Counted from the stretch's first letter, positions 1-8,834 are shown. The stretch is 64,000 nt of DNA from an uncultured Clostridia bacterium (GCA_947165135.1 CAMUZE010000003.1:26370-90369); one strand, 5' to 3'. The notes: generated by a model from the sequence alone, not told the origin. Program-made: numbers and translations.

Positions 1-874
1 GTTCTATTTTCATTATTTGTTTTTTAACTAAATCTTTATCTAAATTTTCTAAATAACAAACAGTTATAACAGATAAAGCATTAAGAAGTAGATGATCTGC
101 ATTAAATGGGAAAGTAACATTCATATATTTTTTTCCTTTAATAAATACATCAGCAATAGTATTATCATTTTTATATTCTATATTTTTTAAAGTAACATCA
201 TTATTATCATTGAATCCATAAAATAATACTTCTTTATTTGTTTTAATTTTTCTTGTATTAGAATCATCTCCACACATTATTACAATGTTTCTTGCTTTAT
301 TTGCAAATTCATTAAACGCATCTATTACATCATCTAAATCTTTATAATAATCTGTATGATCAAGTTCAATATTAGTTATTATTGCATAATATGGATTATA
401 TGATAAGAAATGTCTTTTATATTCACATGCTTCTAGGGCAAAGTAATTATTTCCTTTATTAGCAAAACCAGTTCCATCTCCAATTAGATAATTAACTCCA
501 AAAGGTTCTAAAACATATTTAAACATTGTTGTTGTACTCGTTTTACCATGACAACCAGATATTGCTATTAGTTTAGTGTTATCAGTTATTTTTGCTATCA
601 TTTCTTGATATGTATATATTTTAAGATTTAATTCATTTGCTCTTTTTACCTCTTCATTTTCAATGGTAAATGCATTTCCTTGAACAATTGTCATTCCTTC
701 TTTAATATTATCTTTGTTAAATTCAAATATTTTAATATTTCTTTCTATTAATTGTTCTTCAGTAAAGAAATGATCAGGTTTATCACTTCCCATAACAATA
801 TATCCTAAATCATGCATAATACATGCAAGTGAACTCATTCCACTACCTTTAATACCAATAAAATAATATATCAT
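1..874 (-). CDS. murC: UDP-N-acetylmuramate--L-alanine ligase (partial, C-terminus outside window)
   Basis: This is the first cytoplasmic Mur ligase of peptidoglycan synthesis, adding L-Ala to UDP-MurNAc with ATP. The reverse-strand translation starts MIYYFIGIKGSGMSSLA (glycine-rich nucleotide-binding start), continues with MGSD, and carries the ATP P-loop GCHGKTST near residue 110, followed by a Mur ligase central domain (NIELDHTDYY). The start at 874 has a GGTGAA ribosome site about 8 bases upstream. The gene runs off the left edge, so about 291 of the usual 430-450 residues are visible. It was absent from the ORF track because it is open-ended. Confidence 0.93.
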   Translation of the reverse strand, partial: MIYYFIGIKGSGMSSLACIMHDLGYIVMGSDKPDHFFTEEQLIERNIKIFEFNKDNIKEGMTIVQGNAFTIENEEVKRANELNLKIYTYQEMIAKITDNTKLIAISGCHGKTSTTTMFKYVLEPFGVNYLIGDGTGFANKGNNYFALEACEYKRHFLSYNPYYAIITNIELDHTDYYKDLDDVIDAFNEFANKARNIVIMCGDDSNTRKIKTNKEVLFYGFNDNNDVTLKNIEYKNDNTIADVFIKGKKYMNVTFPFNADHLLLNALSVITVCYLENLDKDLVKKQIMKIE

Positions 875-966
875 TTATATTCACCCTAAATTAATTATAC
901 AATAAATATTATTATAGACAAAGTATTTATTTTGAATTATAATAAATCTTATATTCTGGGGGAAAT

Positions 967-2343
967 ATGGAAAATAAAGAAACATATAATATTAATTATG
1001 GATATACTACTTTTTTGGCTTTTTTAATGTATTTAAGATATAATAATAGTAGAAAAATTGAAATAGAAATACTATTAAAATACCCAGAATTACTTTTAGA
1101 AACTTTAAATGAATCAGAAAAAGAAAATTATAATATTATTATGGGTATAGATGATAATAGTTTTTATGACTTTTTAAAGCTAAATAAAGAGATTTTTACT
1201 ATAGATGATAAATATGTTTGTTTAAATGAAAAAGTGTCTATAAATGACTTAAATAGAGTATTAGAGACATATAATTTTCCATTCACCAGTTCTGCTATAC
1301 ATGTAATAAGATTTGATAATAGTTTAAAAGAGTCATTAAAATTAAATGGCATTAGAGATACTCTTAATAAATTTTATAATGTTGAAGATAAAATAAAATC
1401 ATATTATCTTTCATATGCTTATGGGTTAGATAAACCAAATTATCCCGAAAAAATAAAAATTTTATTAGAAAAAAGAAATGATTTTTATTCTAAACTAGCA
1501 TTAAGAAGTAAAGATTATGTTGGAGATTGTCATAGTGAAGTAAGTACTATTGATAGAGAAAATCCATTTGAGTATTTTTATCCAGTTGATAATGAAATTG
1601 ATTACGATGAAATGTTTCCAGACGCTATTAATTTGGTGGATGAGGTATTAAATGATGTTTATATGTTTACTATTTTTATTGAAACTAGTAATCCTAGTAA
1701 ATATAGAATGTATGAAGATGTTAATGGGCTTGATTTAAAATATGCGTATAATATTGATGCTGGTACTAATGATGAATATAGAAGAGAGTTTAAAAAAAGT
1801 GTAATGAAGAACTCTATTCAAACTGGTAAATTAATATTTACTCCAAGAACTAGAAGTCAAATGCTATTCTATCTTGGATATATTAAATGTATAAATGAAT
1901 TATTAGATAAACTTGGTGATAATGAAGAATTAAAATTAATTAAATATAAATTGATATACTTACTTGATGATAATTCATTAAATTTAATTAATGAAGATAA
2001 TATTGATAGAGAATATGATAGATTATATAAAAAATATTTAGAAGAAAAACAATATAGTAAAGAAGAGGCATATGAAACATTTGATGAATATGATGATATT
2101 AATATTGATCCATTTGAATTAGATTGGTTTCAAGTATTAATAAAAGCATTTATAATTGATCTATTTGATGGTGAATTATATGATGAAATGCTTACATATA
2201 AAAAACTTGCAATGATAAGAAATTATTATCAAATTACTAAAGATGAAGAAATAATGAATTTAATGAATAAATATTCAGATCATCCAAAGTTTTGGGAATA
2301 TATGAAATATATAAGAAGTGGTAAACAACTAATAAAAAAATAG
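967..2343 (+). CDS. Hypothetical protein, 458 aa
   Basis: I do not recognise this family. The start follows a strong GGGGGAA site. The protein is soluble, rich in Asp/Glu/Tyr/Asn and predicted largely helical, with no signal peptide, membrane segment or obvious catalytic motif. The middle (about residues 195-215) is acidic and the C-terminal third has long charged helices (YDRLYKKYLEEKQYSKEEAYE). It is divergent from murC and convergent with the next gene, sharing a palindromic terminator with it, so it is probably a single-gene transcript. Confidence 0.8.
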   Translation: MENKETYNINYGYTTFLAFLMYLRYNNSRKIEIEILLKYPELLLETLNESEKENYNIIMGIDDNSFYDFLKLNKEIFTIDDKYVCLNEKVSINDLNRVLETYNFPFTSSAIHVIRFDNSLKESLKLNGIRDTLNKFYNVEDKIKSYYLSYAYGLDKPNYPEKIKILLEKRNDFYSKLALRSKDYVGDCHSEVSTIDRENPFEYFYPVDNEIDYDEMFPDAINLVDEVLNDVYMFTIFIETSNPSKYRMYEDVNGLDLKYAYNIDAGTNDEYRREFKKSVMKNSIQTGKLIFTPRTRSQMLFYLGYIKCINELLDKLGDNEELKLIKYKLIYLLDDNSLNLINEDNIDREYDRLYKKYLEEKQYSKEEAYETFDEYDDINIDPFELDWFQVLIKAFIIDLFDGELYDEMLTYKKLAMIRNYYQITKDEEIMNLMNKYSDHPKFWEYMKYIRSGKQLIKK

Positions 2344-2366
2344 TTTCAAATTTGAAACTATTTTTA
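2335..2366. terminator. Bidirectional intrinsic terminator
   Basis: The near-perfect palindrome AAAATAGTTTCAAATTTGAAACTATTTT, flanked by A and T runs, lies between convergent genes. It can terminate both the plus-strand 458-aa gene and the minus-strand 224-aa gene. Confidence 0.75.
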
Positions 2367-3041
2367 TTATAGAAAATGAATTGTATAACTATTTGATAAA
2401 CTTCTTTTTTTGCCTTTCTTAAGTTTTCCATCTTCACATAATTTATGAAATTCATTACTAAATTTAGTAAGTTCTTCTATATCTTTTTTACTTGGCATTT
2501 CATTAACAGAATTTTTTTTGTTGCTTTTTGAATTAAATATAGCCTGTGCTTTTTCTAAGTAAAGCATAAATTGTTGCACTTGTAGATCATCTTCTAAATC
2601 AAAACCAGTTTTATCTGCAACATACATAATTGTACCTTCAGTATCCTCTGCAAATCCAACTAAAAATCCATAAATCATTTTTGCTGTTGGTTCGATAGTC
2701 ATAGTAACATTTTCAGTTTTACATTTATTTTTTAATTTATTAATTATATCTATAAATAACTTAATGCCATCATTTTCTTCAAATGGTATTTCTTTAACTG
2801 TGCCATCAGATAATCTATTCATTAAAGACATCATATCAAAAGTAATACTATATAATGCTTCAGCTAAATTAAGTTCATCGTAATTTTTAGGATCTAATAA
2901 TATTTCTAATGTTCTCTTAGCATTTTCATCGATATTTTCTTTATTATCATCTATTAGTTTATTCAAAACCCAAATATTTTTTCTTAACTTACTAAAATAA
3001 TTCTGTTTTCTTTTATTAAATACTTCTGCATAACTTTCCAT
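2367..3041 (-). CDS. Hypothetical protein, 224 aa
   Basis: Family not recognised. The start has a good AAAGGAGTG ribosome site. The protein is soluble and mostly charged helix, opening MESYAEVFNKRKQNYF, and the C-terminus is Lys/Ser rich (KLKKGKKRSLSNSY). No signal peptide, transmembrane segment or catalytic motif is visible. It is monocistronic by context, with a terminator on one side and about 90 bases to the next minus-strand gene on the other. Confidence 0.75.
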   Translation of the reverse strand: MESYAEVFNKRKQNYFSKLRKNIWVLNKLIDDNKENIDENAKRTLEILLDPKNYDELNLAEALYSITFDMMSLMNRLSDGTVKEIPFEENDGIKLFIDIINKLKNKCKTENVTMTIEPTAKMIYGFLVGFAEDTEGTIMYVADKTGFDLEDDLQVQQFMLYLEKAQAIFNSKSNKKNSVNEMPSKKDIEELTKFSNEFHKLCEDGKLKKGKKRSLSNSYTIHFL

Positions 3042-3098
3042 ATATTACACTCCTTTGATAGTTATATATGATATATTATTTAAAAGAAATTGTCAAGT

Positions 3099-3130
3099 TA
3101 AAACCATACTTTTTTGAAGTATGGTTTAAA
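3099..3130 (-). terminator. Intrinsic terminator after the PT-rich lipoprotein gene
   Basis: An 11-bp inverted repeat (AAACCATACTT / AAGTATGGTTT) with a short loop starts three bases past the lipoprotein stop codon. The following T-run on the minus strand is short, so efficiency is uncertain. Confidence 0.6.
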
Positions 3131-3132
3131 AA

Positions 3133-4113
3133 TTACATATGTAGTGTTAAAGTTTTTTCTCTTTTAACTACTTTTCCTGGTAGTTTTACATCTTCTTCAA
3201 CTAAAATAGGTTGTTCATTAGCAAAGAATAGTACTACTTTTCCGGAAGATTTCACTTCACCAACATTAGTATTATTTTCTAAATCAATTGCACCAAGTAA
3301 AGTATATCCATCTGGAATTTCAAATTTAAAGTTTCCATAATTATCAAATATTTCAGAATAATCACATGAATAATATATTACATGTGAATGTGGCTTATAA
3401 AAATTATCTCCATACATATTTTCAAATTCAGAATAATCTTCAGTATTTTCATATACTTTTCCAAAAGATCCATCAGACCAAATTTGATTAAGAGTTTCAT
3501 ATTTTTTCGTTTCTTGGTCTAATAATATGCTTTGCACATACATATCTGCTCGTGTATTAAGGTTTTTTTCAACCGGATCAACATTAAAATATATCCAAAC
3601 ATAAGGTTTGCTTTTATCTTCTTCATCAATTCCTACATATACATACCCATATCCTTCTGGCAAATATGGTACTATAACATTACCATTAGTCCATCCATCT
3701 TCTATGTTTTGATTGATTTGTCTTTCCGCTGAATTTATAACCATATGTACCCCTGGTTCAAGAATTACTGTTCGATTTAAATCATCCATATCGAATTCTC
3801 CTATTAAAGGTATACGTGGCATTTCATCTTTTGGTTCTGAAGTTGGCTCTATAGTTGGCGTTGCCGTTGGCTTTTCAGTTGGCACTTCAGTAGGTTCAAT
3901 AGTAGGTGTTGCCGTTGGCTTTTCAGTTGGTACTTCAGTAGGTTCTATAGTGGGTGTAGGGGTTACTATTTTGGTTGGTTCTGGTGTTTCTTCTAGAATA
4001 GTAGCAGTTACTTCTACATTTGAATTTTGTATTTTTTTATTATCTTTACATCCTCCCATTAGACCTAGTGATGCAATTATTGCTAATAAAGATGCTTTTA
4101 CTCTTGGTTTCAT
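3133..4113 (-). CDS. Lipoprotein with Pro/Thr repeat linker, 326 aa
   Basis: Predicted surface lipoprotein of unknown function. It has a signal peptide with lipobox LMGGC (Cys at about residue 22). A low-complexity Pro/Thr/Glu linker (about residues 45-95) contains two tandem copies of PTATPTIEPTEVPTEK. A globular C-terminal domain of about 220 residues follows, with no recognised motif. The linker probably lifts the C-terminal domain off the membrane or through the wall. The start has a strong AAAGGAGAG site, and a TATAAT box lies immediately upstream, which suggests its own promoter with a very short leader. Confidence 0.85.
   Translation of the reverse strand: MKPRVKASLLAIIASLGLMGGCKDNKKIQNSNVEVTATILEETPEPTKIVTPTPTIEPTEVPTEKPTATPTIEPTEVPTEKPTATPTIEPTSEPKDEMPRIPLIGEFDMDDLNRTVILEPGVHMVINSAERQINQNIEDGWTNGNVIVPYLPEGYGYVYVGIDEEDKSKPYVWIYFNVDPVEKNLNTRADMYVQSILLDQETKKYETLNQIWSDGSFGKVYENTEDYSEFENMYGDNFYKPHSHVIYYSCDYSEIFDNYGNFKFEIPDGYTLLGAIDLENNTNVGEVKSSGKVVLFFANEQPILVEEDVKLPGKVVKREKTLTLHM
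3851..3946 (-). repeat. Two tandem 48-bp repeats in the lipoprotein linker
   Basis: Units 3851-3898 and 3899-3946 are nearly identical and encode the 16-residue Pro/Thr/Glu unit. A partial third copy flanks them. Such repeats can expand or contract by slippage. Confidence 0.85.
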
Positions 4114-4203
4114 ACAATCTCTCCTTTAGGCATATTATACATTATTTAATAAATAATTGTAAATATTTTTCTTAATCTATTAGTAATATCATTTTTAATG
4201 TAA

Positions 4204-4230
4204 TAAAAAACAATTCATTATAGAATTGTT
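4204..4230 (-). terminator. Intrinsic terminator
   Basis: On the minus strand, ACAATTC-TATAAT-GAATTGT is followed by TTTTTT. It closes the candidate structured RNA or NUDIX transcript. Confidence 0.8.
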
Positions 4231-4231
4231 T

Positions 4232-4320
4232 TGCATTTACAAGTGGTGCCTGTAGCCGACAGCTACTGAACACAATAACCTCATTCCATTACAATTATGA
4301 TTCTACTCTTGTCCAAATAA
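4232..4320 (-). ncRNA. Candidate structured RNA (unassigned) ending in a terminator
   Basis: The 248-base gap has no gene. On the minus strand it contains an imperfect hairpin (GTGttCaGTAGC / GCTACaGgCAC) and a possible closing pair ACAAG/CTTGT. This is followed directly by a strong intrinsic terminator. The stretch is less AT-rich than its surroundings. It could be a small RNA, the 3' UTR of the upstream NUDIX gene, or a leader of the downstream lipoprotein gene. The lipoprotein's own promoter-like box argues against a leader. I cannot assign a family. Confidence 0.35.
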
Positions 4321-4361
4321 TAAGTAAACAAATTTGTAATAAAAACTTTCAAATTATTTAA

Positions 4362-4904
4362 CTAATTAAGTATCTTTCTTTTAACAGGCAATTTAGAATA
4401 TGTTTGTTTATAATATTCGAGAATAGTTAGTAATTCCTTCACAAAATATATATTTCTTGGATTAATAGTTTGATTATTTAAAACTAATTCTTCTAAGTTA
4501 TCAATAGAAATTAATTCTAATCTAAAGTTTCCTTTTTGTTCTTTTTCTGTTAAAGATTGTTTACTTGTACCTTTATATTTTCCAACAAAATAATGTGTCG
4601 TTATTAATCTATTTTGTAAATTACCATCTCTTTTTGGATAATTATTTTGATAGTATTTTAAGGTGTTTAAATATGTTAATTCGTCTAGATTATAATCAAT
4701 ACCAATTTCTTCTTTTAATTCTCTGATAATAGCTTCTTCGGTAGTTTCACCTTGATCTATAGAACCACCTGGTAGTAAAAAAGTATTGCCATAATTTGCA
4801 ATTAATATATTATTATTTTCATCTATAAGTAAAGCTCTTACTTTTGAATTAAATTCTTGTATTTCTTTTAATTCTAAATTATCCTCATTAATTATTAATT
4901 CCAT
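4362..4904 (-). CDS. NUDIX hydrolase
   Basis: Hydrolyses a nucleoside diphosphate linked to another moiety; the substrate cannot be read from sequence. The NUDIX box is complete: G-SIDQG-E, then seven residues, then RELKEEIGI. The ORF-track start at 4979 is unlikely because the extra 25 residues are translated through the tRNA terminator hairpin. The ATG at 4904 has a GGTGGTGGA ribosome site and gives a normal NUDIX domain of about 180 residues. It lies downstream of the two minus-strand tRNAs but is separated from them by a terminator. Confidence 0.88.
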   Translation of the reverse strand: MELIINEDNLELKEIQEFNSKVRALLIDENNNILIANYGNTFLLPGGSIDQGETTEEAIIRELKEEIGIDYNLDELTYLNTLKYYQNNYPKRDGNLQNRLITTHYFVGKYKGTSKQSLTEKEQKGNFRLELISIDNLEELVLNNQTINPRNIYFVKELLTILEYYKQTYSKLPVKRKILN

Positions 4905-4952
4905 ATATCCACCACCAACAAAATATTGATACTTATTATAACATAAAAATAA

Positions 4953-4976
4953 CAAAAAACGAACACAATGTGTTCG
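4953..4976 (-). terminator. Terminator of the tRNA-Ile2/tRNA-Leu transcript
   Basis: On the minus strand, CGAACAC-ATT-GTGTTCG is followed by TTTTTT, 13 bases past the tRNA-Leu CCA end. Confidence 0.85.
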
Positions 4977-4989
4977 CATGAAATCTAAC

Positions 4990-5074
4990 TGGTGCAGGTG
5001 AAGGGACTTGAACCCCCATGGATTGCTCCGCTAGATCCTAAGTCTAGTGCGTCTGCCAATTTCGCCACACCTGC
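4990..5074 (-). tRNA. tRNA-Leu (anticodon UAG)
   Basis: Type II tRNA of 85 nt with encoded CCA. The acceptor stem is GCAGGTG/CACCTGC and the anticodon stem CTAGA/TCTAG closes the loop CTTAGGA, giving anticodon UAG (reads CUA/CUN). The T-arm is GGGGGTTCAAGTCCC and a variable arm is present, as expected for leucine. Confidence 0.93.
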
Positions 5075-5083
5075 AAAATAAAG

Positions 5084-5160
5084 TGGTGGACCTTGTAGGA
5101 CTCGAACCTACAACCGCCCGGTTATGAGCCGGATGCTCTAACCAATTGAGCTAAAGGTCC
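5084..5160 (-). tRNA. tRNA with CAU anticodon, probably tRNA-Ile2
   Basis: 77 nt with encoded CCA. The acceptor stem is GGACCTT/AAGGTCC and the anticodon loop CTCATAA. The body GGACCTTTAGCTCA and T-arm GTAGGTTCGAGTCCTAC resemble, from memory, Bacillus tRNA-Ile2, whose C34 is converted to lysidine by TilS. It lacks the three G-C pairs of initiator tRNA. Elongator Met remains possible. It is co-transcribed with tRNA-Leu. Confidence 0.88.
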
Positions 5161-5171
5161 ATCGCTTATTA

Positions 5172-5200
5172 ATAATAACATAAAATATTTTCAAATTCAA
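5172..5200 (-). promoter_or_regulatory. Sigma-A-type promoter for the tRNA-Ile2/Leu pair
   Basis: On the minus strand a TTGAAT -35 box and a TATTAT -10 box are separated by 17 bases, just upstream of the tRNA 5' end. Confidence 0.6.
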
Positions 5201-5273
5201 TAATTTTTTTTAAATAGTTAATTATTTTAAAAAATATGATATATTATAATTGTTTAAGTAGAATAATATTAAT

Positions 5274-6518
5274 ATGACTATATTAAATTATAAATCAAAC
5301 TTTATAAAATTCATTATTTATATTAGTGCTTTTCTAATATTATTATTTGTTATGGTTAATATTGTTTATACTGAACCACAAAGAATTAAAAGCTCTATAA
5401 TTAATTCAAATATAAAATTTGTTGATGAAATTACAAATATTGATGTAAATTATCCAAGATTCAAAGATGAAAAAATAGATAAAATTATTTCAAATTATAT
5501 ATATAATTATGTAAGGATTTTTAAAGATAAAGAAGAAAATAAAACTCTTAAAATAGATTATGAAATATACTATCAAGATAATTACATAAATATAGTATTT
5601 AATTTAAATAATAGTTTGGATAATATTAAATATAAAAATATTTTATTAAACTTAAATACTAAAAATATAGAATATGTTTCTAATATATATGATAAAGAAT
5701 TTTTAGAAAAAAATATTAATGAAATAGTCTATTATAAATATGAATCTAAAATATATGATAAAGTAAAAGAATCTAATGTAAATAATCATACTTATATTAT
5801 TAATGAAAATAAAATGATTATATATTTTTATGATATAAAATTTGATGAAATAGATTATTATCCATATATTACTATTAATTTAACTGAAGATACTAGTAAT
5901 GAAATAACTGCTAATTATAAATATGATAAATATATTGCTTTTACATTTGAAGATGGACCTTCTAAATATACTGAAGAAATATTGAAAACTTTAAAATATA
6001 ATAATTCAACAGCAACTTTCTTTATGCTAGGTAATAGAATGAAATATAATAAAGATATTGTACTTGAAGTATATAATTCAAATAATGAAATTGAATCTCA
6101 TACATATTCTCATAAAAAATTAACAAAATTAAATAAAAATGAAATAGATAATGAAATAAATTCAACAGAAATAATATTTAATGAAATAACTGGAGATAAT
6201 TTTAAATATATAAGGCCACCATATGATAGCTATAATAAGACAATTACATCATTAAATTATCCTTTAATATTATGGAGTGTTGATTCTAAAGACTGGTTAT
6301 ATAAAGATAGTATAAAAGTATATAATGAAGTAATAAAAGATGTGTGTGATGGATGTATTGTTCGTTTACATGATATTTATTTTGAAACGATAGAAGCAGT
6401 AAAAAAATTAATACCATGTTTAAATAATCTTGGCTATAATGTTGTTAGTGTAGATGAACTTATGAGAATTAAGAATTATATTCCTAAAAATGGAGAAACT
6501 ATAAGAAAAATAAAATAA
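5274..6518 (+). CDS. Membrane-anchored polysaccharide deacetylase (PdaC-like)
   Basis: Probably deacetylates peptidoglycan or another cell-wall glycan at the outer face. There is an N-terminal membrane anchor (about residues 10-30). An extracellular region (about 35-215) resembles the domain that precedes deacetylases in PdaC-type proteins. A NodB domain starts near residue 220, with motif 1 TFEDGPS, motif 2 HTYSH, motif 3 RPPYDSYN and a late motif RLHDI. Motif 1 has Glu where the family normally has the first catalytic Asp (TFDDG), so activity may be altered. The ribosome site is weak, and a TATTATAAT box lies about 30 bases upstream. Confidence 0.85.
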   Translation: MTILNYKSNFIKFIIYISAFLILLFVMVNIVYTEPQRIKSSIINSNIKFVDEITNIDVNYPRFKDEKIDKIISNYIYNYVRIFKDKEENKTLKIDYEIYYQDNYINIVFNLNNSLDNIKYKNILLNLNTKNIEYVSNIYDKEFLEKNINEIVYYKYESKIYDKVKESNVNNHTYIINENKMIIYFYDIKFDEIDYYPYITINLTEDTSNEITANYKYDKYIAFTFEDGPSKYTEEILKTLKYNNSTATFFMLGNRMKYNKDIVLEVYNSNNEIESHTYSHKKLTKLNKNEIDNEINSTEIIFNEITGDNFKYIRPPYDSYNKTITSLNYPLILWSVDSKDWLYKDSIKVYNEVIKDVCDGCIVRLHDIYFETIEAVKKLIPCLNNLGYNVVSVDELMRIKNYIPKNGETIRKIK

Positions 6519-6593
6519 TAAAAAATTTCTTTATTTTTCTACATTTGTGTGCTATAATCATATCAATGAATTAATTTTAATTCATTTTTAACT

Positions 6594-6669
6594 GGACCGT
6601 TAGCTCAGCTGGTAGAGCAATCGACTCTTAATCGATGGGTCTAGGGTTCGAATCCCTAACGGTCCACCA
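6594..6669 (+). tRNA. tRNA-Lys (anticodon CUU)
   Basis: 76 nt with encoded CCA. The acceptor stem is GGACCGT/ACGGTCC and the anticodon stem ATCGA/TCGAT closes the loop CTCTTAA, giving anticodon CUU. The T-arm is TAGGGTTCGAATCCCTA. A TATAAT box lies about 40 bases upstream. Confidence 0.93.
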
Positions 6670-6678
6670 GTTGAAATT

Positions 6679-6701
6679 AAAGAGCATTTTTGCTCTTTTT
6701 A
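6679..6701 (+). terminator. Terminator after tRNA-Lys
   Basis: AAAGAGCA-TTTT-TGCTCTTTTT, ten bases past the CCA end. Confidence 0.85.
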
Positions 6702-6756
6702 TTTGATATTTCAAATAATATATGATATATTACATTATAACTTCGGAGGGATATTT

Positions 6757-7530
6757 ATGAATAAAAAAAGAATACGTGCTATAGCATTATCTGCAATATT
6801 ATCTGCTGGTTTGGCAGGTTGTATTCCACAAGAATTATCTGCAGATGTTAGTAATGTTGAAATATTAACCACTAATGATGAAGAAACTGGTAAAACATTA
6901 AATCAAGGTGTAGCACAAGAAAAAGATATACAGGGAGAAAAATTTAAATTATCAATTCATTATTTAAGTGGTGAAGATACTTGGAGGATTACATCAAATA
7001 AAAAATTATATTTTGAAATTAAAACATTAAATTTACCTGATAATTTAGCTGTATACATTGATAATATTCATATGGATACATCAATTGTTTCAACTAAAGC
7101 AGCATTTGATGGTATTATGCAAGACACTATGGATGATAGAATTCATAATTCATTAATGTTAGGTTTTCCAATAGATAATGAACGTTCATATTTTGGAGTA
7201 AATGAAATAGAAGGACAAAATGATTCTTTTATTAGTGGTTATAGTTATGGTAATGCATATTATCATGGTGGATCAGTATATCAAAGAAGATATTTAGAAT
7301 CAGATTATCTTGAAGATGGTGTTTGGGCAAATAAAGTTGATGTTGTTATTGACTTATTAATTTGTGATAAAACTACAGGTGAAGTTTTAAGACAAGTAAG
7401 TGTAGATTCTAATTTATTAATTGAAGTTAATGATAAAGTAACATTTTTAGAAAAAGGGGATTATGTTACTTATGATTATGATAGAGATGGAAGTAAAAAA
7501 GAAATTAAAAGAGTTAAAAAGAATGATTAA
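6757..7530 (+). CDS. Lipoprotein of unknown function, 257 aa
   Basis: Predicted surface lipoprotein. The ORF-track start at 6703 lies within or just past the tRNA terminator. The ATG at 6757 has a strong GGAGGG site and gives a clean signal peptide (MNKKRIRAIALSAILS) with lipobox LAGC. The mature region is probably beta-rich, with Tyr/Gly-rich segments, and has no recognised catalytic motif. The C-terminus is Lys/Asp rich. Nothing in the context fixes a role. Confidence 0.85.
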   Translation: MNKKRIRAIALSAILSAGLAGCIPQELSADVSNVEILTTNDEETGKTLNQGVAQEKDIQGEKFKLSIHYLSGEDTWRITSNKKLYFEIKTLNLPDNLAVYIDNIHMDTSIVSTKAAFDGIMQDTMDDRIHNSLMLGFPIDNERSYFGVNEIEGQNDSFISGYSYGNAYYHGGSVYQRRYLESDYLEDGVWANKVDVVIDLLICDKTTGEVLRQVSVDSNLLIEVNDKVTFLEKGDYVTYDYDRDGSKKEIKRVKKND

Positions 7531-7590
7531 TTAAATATTTCTACTAGAAGATAAATAAAATATATTGTATAATTTTATTGGAGGTAAGGA

Positions 7591-8043
7591 ATGAAAAAAC
7601 TATTTAAAGAATTTAAAGAATTTGTTCAAAGAGGAAATGTAATGGATATGGCAATTGGTGTTGTTATAGGTAGTGCTTTTGGCGCTATAGTAACATCAAT
7701 AGTTAATGATATCATTATGCCACTTGTTTCATTATTAACTGGTGGAGTTGATTTTACTAATTGGTTTGTTGCTCTTGACGGAAATAAATATGAAACTTTA
7801 GAGGCAGCTCAAACTGCTGGAGCAGCAACATTAAATTACGGTAATTTAATTTCAGTAGTAATTAATTTTATCATTGTTGCATTTTGCATATTCCTAGTAG
7901 TAAAAGCTATTAACAAATTAAAAGATTTAAAGAAAAAAGAAGAAGTAGCAAAAGAGGAAGAATCTCCAGTTAAATCTGATGAAGTATTACTTCTTGAAGA
8001 TATTAGAGATTTATTAAAAAAGCAAACTAAAAAAGAGAAATAA
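7591..8043 (+). CDS. mscL: Large-conductance mechanosensitive channel
   Basis: Homopentameric membrane channel that releases solutes under hypo-osmotic shock. It has the typical N-terminal helix ([20 protein letters not shown]), TM1 near residues 17-45 with the gate region, a short periplasm-equivalent loop, TM2 (about 88-108) and a charged C-terminal helix ([11 protein letters not shown]). The length of 150 aa is normal. The start has a TTGGAGGTAAGG site. Confidence 0.96.
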   Translation: MKKLFKEFKEFVQRGNVMDMAIGVVIGSAFGAIVTSIVNDIIMPLVSLLTGGVDFTNWFVALDGNKYETLEAAQTAGAATLNYGNLISVVINFIIVAFCIFLVVKAINKLKDLKKKEEVAKEEESPVKSDEVLLLEDIRDLLKKQTKKEK

Positions 8044-8057
8044 AAAATTCTCTTTTA
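8031..8057. terminator. Bidirectional terminator between mscL and the DUF4044-like gene
   Basis: AAAAGAGAA and TTCTCTTTT flank an A-rich loop and overlap the ends of both convergent genes. Confidence 0.7.
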
Positions 8058-8192
8058 ATTTGCAAATATTGCACTAAATACTATTGTAAATAAACTAGCC
8101 ACCATAGCAATTAACATTAACCATGCAACCACTTTAATCCAAAGTGGACCAGATTTCTTTTTCTTTTTTTGTTTTTCTTTTTCTTTTGCCAT
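8055..8192 (-). CDS. Small DUF4044-like membrane protein, 45 aa
   Basis: Missed by the ORF track because of its length. It encodes MAKEKEKQKKKKKSGP followed by one hydrophobic helix (WIKVVAWLMLIAMVASLFT) and a short tail. A basic N-terminus plus a single membrane segment is the pattern of the DUF4044 microproteins common in Bacillota, whose function is unknown to me. It is convergent with mscL and shares its terminator. Confidence 0.75.
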   Translation of the reverse strand: MAKEKEKQKKKKKSGPLWIKVVAWLMLIAMVASLFTIVFSAIFAN

Positions 8193-8258
8193 ACTTTATA
8201 CCTCATAACAATTATAATATATTGTAATAAAAAAATAAAGTAATAAATATAATTTAAT

Positions 8259-8834
8259 ATGAAAATAATTAGATCAAGAATATTTAAATTATTAATACTT
8301 ATATTAGTAGTTGGGTTTTTACTTGGAATAATTAGTTTTATTTTATCTGATAAGAAAGAAATAAATAGTGATGTTATTAACTATATAAGTTTAATTAAAA
8401 ATGGAGGATTTAATAAAATTTTAGGAATATATAATAGTATTACATCAAATATAAAATATAGTTTTTATATATGGATATTTGGAATACTATTTATATTTGT
8501 ATTTATTAATTTGTTTATAATAGTATATAAAGGCATATCACTTGGTTTTATGATCTCATCTATAATTTATACTTATAAATTAAAAGGAATAATATTAAGC
8601 CTAATATTGCTTATAAATAACATATTAAATATAACTATTTTTATATTATTAACATACTATAGTATTAATTTTGCAATAAAATCATATAACTCATTTAGAA
8701 ATAATAGATTAGTAAATTACAAAGACTTTTTTAAAAATTATATTTTATTATATTTAATATTTGTTTTTATGCTTATATTATGTAGTTTGTTTGAAATATA
8801 TATAAGTTCAAATTTAATAAAATTTGTAGTATAA
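8259..8834 (+). CDS. Multi-pass membrane protein, SpoIIM-like
   Basis: 191 aa with about five membrane segments and a central YKGISLGFMISSIIY motif resembling the conserved core of the stage II sporulation protein M / YqiX-like family. Homologues also occur in non-spore-formers, so sporulation is not implied. No good ribosome site precedes the start. It ends 27 bases before mnmA. Confidence 0.55.
   Translation: MKIIRSRIFKLLILILVVGFLLGIISFILSDKKEINSDVINYISLIKNGGFNKILGIYNSITSNIKYSFYIWIFGILFIFVFINLFIIVYKGISLGFMISSIIYTYKLKGIILSLILLINNILNITIFILLTYYSINFAIKSYNSFRNNRLVNYKDFFKNYILLYLIFVFMLILCSLFEIYISSNLIKFVV

Noticed and set aside
3713-4129. Plus-strand ORF of 138 aa
   Set aside because: Antisense shadow of the Pro/Thr-repeat lipoprotein: its Val/Gly/Ser-rich repeats are just the reverse frame of the repeat.
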